Of a DNA stretch of 7,759 nt, positions 7,135 through 7,759 are shown piece after piece. Origin of the DNA: Desulfobacterales bacterium (GTDB lineage Bacteria; Desulfobacterota; Desulfobacteria; Desulfobacterales; JASFBJ01). Below the pieces are notes generated by a model. The model did no database searches. It saw only the letters and a program-made list of their open reading frames with translations, and was not told the origin of the DNA. Location of the stretch: positions 1 to 7,759 of the forward strand of contig JASFBJ010000171.1 of assembly GCA_030149585.1 (NCBI GenBank). The letters are read 5' to 3'. A program made the translations under genes and the position numbers. How positions within the stretch are numbered: the first letter of the stretch is position 1; every line of letters begins with the position of its first letter.

Positions 7135-7354
7135 CTATGCTGCTATTTCTTGGTGGTGGCTGTCAGCAATGAAAGTTGAATATGTCCCCAGGAACATCGG
7201 CTTGCCGGTTCTTATGTAGTGTCGCAGGCGCTCCTTCATGTATTTCATTTTCTTCCTTAAGCTCGTTGTTCTTTTCTTCTAATTTAATATAGTTTTCACA
7301 CAGACTTTGAAGAGCCTTTAAAGGTCTGTTTTCTTTTCTGAAATCAGTTTGAAC
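7135..7354 (-). pseudogene. Frame-broken coding remnant of unknown family with coiled-coil-like segment
   Basis: Two overlapping minus-strand frames both look protein-like. The first is open from 7354 to the TGA at 7163 and encodes a charged heptad-like stretch containing LKALQSLCENYIKLEEKNN followed by ELKEENE. The second runs from ATG 7248 to TAG 7135 and encodes 37 residues including MKERLRHYIRTGKPMFLGTY and STFIADSHHQEIAA. The composition switches from coil to a globular-looking tail where the frames overlap (about 7240-7250), as expected of one gene broken by a single frameshift. The alternative is a small independent gene from ATG 7248, which has AAGGA five bases upstream. I do not recognise the family; the setting suggests a transposase or an accessory protein of a mobile element. 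Confidence 0.4.
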
Positions 7355-7445
7355 TTACTATCGCTTCAAGTCCCATAAGCCGCATCAAACGTCTTATGCG
7401 TTTGGGATTGACAGTCTGCCCTTGTCGCTTTAATAGGCTACCAAC
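7347..7445 (-). pseudogene. IS3-family transposase (OrfB) internal fragment
   Basis: One frame reads LLKRQGQTVNPKRIRRLMRL and then MGLEAI, the region before the DDE core of IS3-group OrfB proteins, where RLMRLMGLEAIYPKP is near-universal. The match stops after EAI: the next codons read VSSN and then a TGA stop at 7346-7344, so the catalytic domain is missing. Upstream the match is lost at about 7437, only a few codons from the stop of the transposase remnant at 7446, so the piece is bounded on both sides. It is a relic that cannot be active and shows that an IS3-type element once inserted here or was carried in by recombination. Confidence 0.65.
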
Positions 7446-7759
7446 TTAAGCCGGGACACTTTGTAAATTCAACAAGTTATCTGAGGATGATTTTCTACCC
7501 ATTCTTGATAGCGGTAAGTCGCCCATCTGTTTTATTATCCATTCAAACAGGTCTGGGAAGTCTCTCTCAAATAATCGTTCAGCTGCTGTGGTTCCATCGG
7601 ATCTCGTTAGACCAAAGTTATGAATAACGGTTAATGCTTTTAATCGCTTAATTGGAATCCCTCTGCCATTATGATGCATTTGAGATAAGCAGCCGTTCCT
7701 CCCCTCAACAGCAGAAGAAGTGCGTTGAAAATTTGAAACCATCCATTCGGCCCAGGATA
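7446..7759 (-). CDS. Transposase C-terminal region, DUF6399-like (cut by window edge)
   Basis: The frame is open to the right edge, so the Met at 7742 is internal and the true N-terminus lies outside the window. The visible residues read SWAEWM, then VSNFQRTSSAVEGRNG, CLSQMHHNGRGIPIKRLKAL, TVIHNFGLTRSDGTTAAERL, FERDFPDLFEWI and a polar tail ending SVPA. The block FQRSSSAVEGRNG-LSQMHHN-RG with HNF and DGTTPAxRFF is, to my recollection, the C-terminal signature of a DDE-type transposase-like family (DUF6399); the Glu of AVEGRNG is a candidate catalytic acid. The protein would bind and move its own element's DNA. It faces the DUF4338 gene in a convergent arrangement. Whether the full gene is intact cannot be judged from this window. 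Confidence 0.6.
   Translation of the reverse strand, partial: SWAEWMVSNFQRTSSAVEGRNGCLSQMHHNGRGIPIKRLKALTVIHNFGLTRSDGTTAAERLFERDFPDLFEWIIKQMGDLPLSRMGRKSSSDNLLNLQSVPA

Larger units (their letters stand above)
7102..7445. other. Gene-poor stretch of mobile-element debris
   Basis: No intact gene of normal size lies here. The minus strand holds a piece of an IS3-type transposase and a frame-broken coding remnant, annotated separately. The plus strand has only a 23-codon hydrophobic frame starting at 7108, which I do not regard as a gene. No strong terminator follows the DUF4338 stop: the CCCAATGGG at 7103-7111 has one-base loop geometry and no T-run. Confidence 0.6.

Noticed and set aside
1..7759. 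CRISPR arrays, tRNA or rRNA genes
   Set aside because: No regularly spaced repeats, tRNA-like arms or rRNA-like sequence were seen on reading.

Overview
The window looks like a chromosome segment of an anaerobic, AT-rich Gram-negative bacterium. My best guess is a member of the Desulfobacterota (sulfate reducers or syntrophs). This is inferred from the oxygen-sensitive 4-hydroxybutyryl-CoA dehydratase-type enzyme, the biotin-dependent carboxyltransferase, the AarF/UbiB kinase style and the DUF4338 gene. No rRNA or other taxonomic marker is present.

Positions 1 to about 6006 are compact and entirely on the minus strand. In transcription order the genes are: a two-helix potassium channel with a cytosolic RCK/TrkA-N module (6006-5002); a carboxyltransferase of the PccB/MmdA/GcdA superfamily (4910-3357); a 4-hydroxybutyryl-CoA dehydratase/vinylacetyl-CoA isomerase (AbfD-like, 3330-1876) that keeps all four [4Fe-4S] ligands; an AarF/UbiB-family atypical kinase (1808-114, probable TTG start); and the first 16 codons of what looks like a TMEM165/GDT1 transporter running off the left edge (49-1). 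The last four genes have gaps of 26, 67 and 64 bases with no visible terminator, so they are probably one operon. The carboxyltransferase and the AbfD-like enzyme could meet at crotonyl-CoA, if the carboxyltransferase acts on glutaconyl-CoA, but its substrate cannot be read from the sequence. Biotin carboxylase, biotin carrier and membrane decarboxylase subunits are not in view.

Positions 6007-6180 form a divergent AT-rich intergenic region.

Positions 6181-7759 are a mobile-element neighbourhood. A plus-strand gene (6181-7101) encodes an intact DUF4338 protein, the family that includes DruA of the Druantia anti-phage system, but no other Druantia gene is visible. Facing it, on the minus strand, are three broken coding remnants. 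The first is the C-terminal part of a transposase with the signature FQRTSSAVEGRNG, which enters from the right edge. The second is a roughly 25-residue piece of an IS3-family OrfB (LMRLMGLEAI). The third is a frame-broken coding remnant with a coiled-coil-like segment. The DUF4338 gene is therefore more likely mobile-element cargo or an accessory gene than part of a working defence system.
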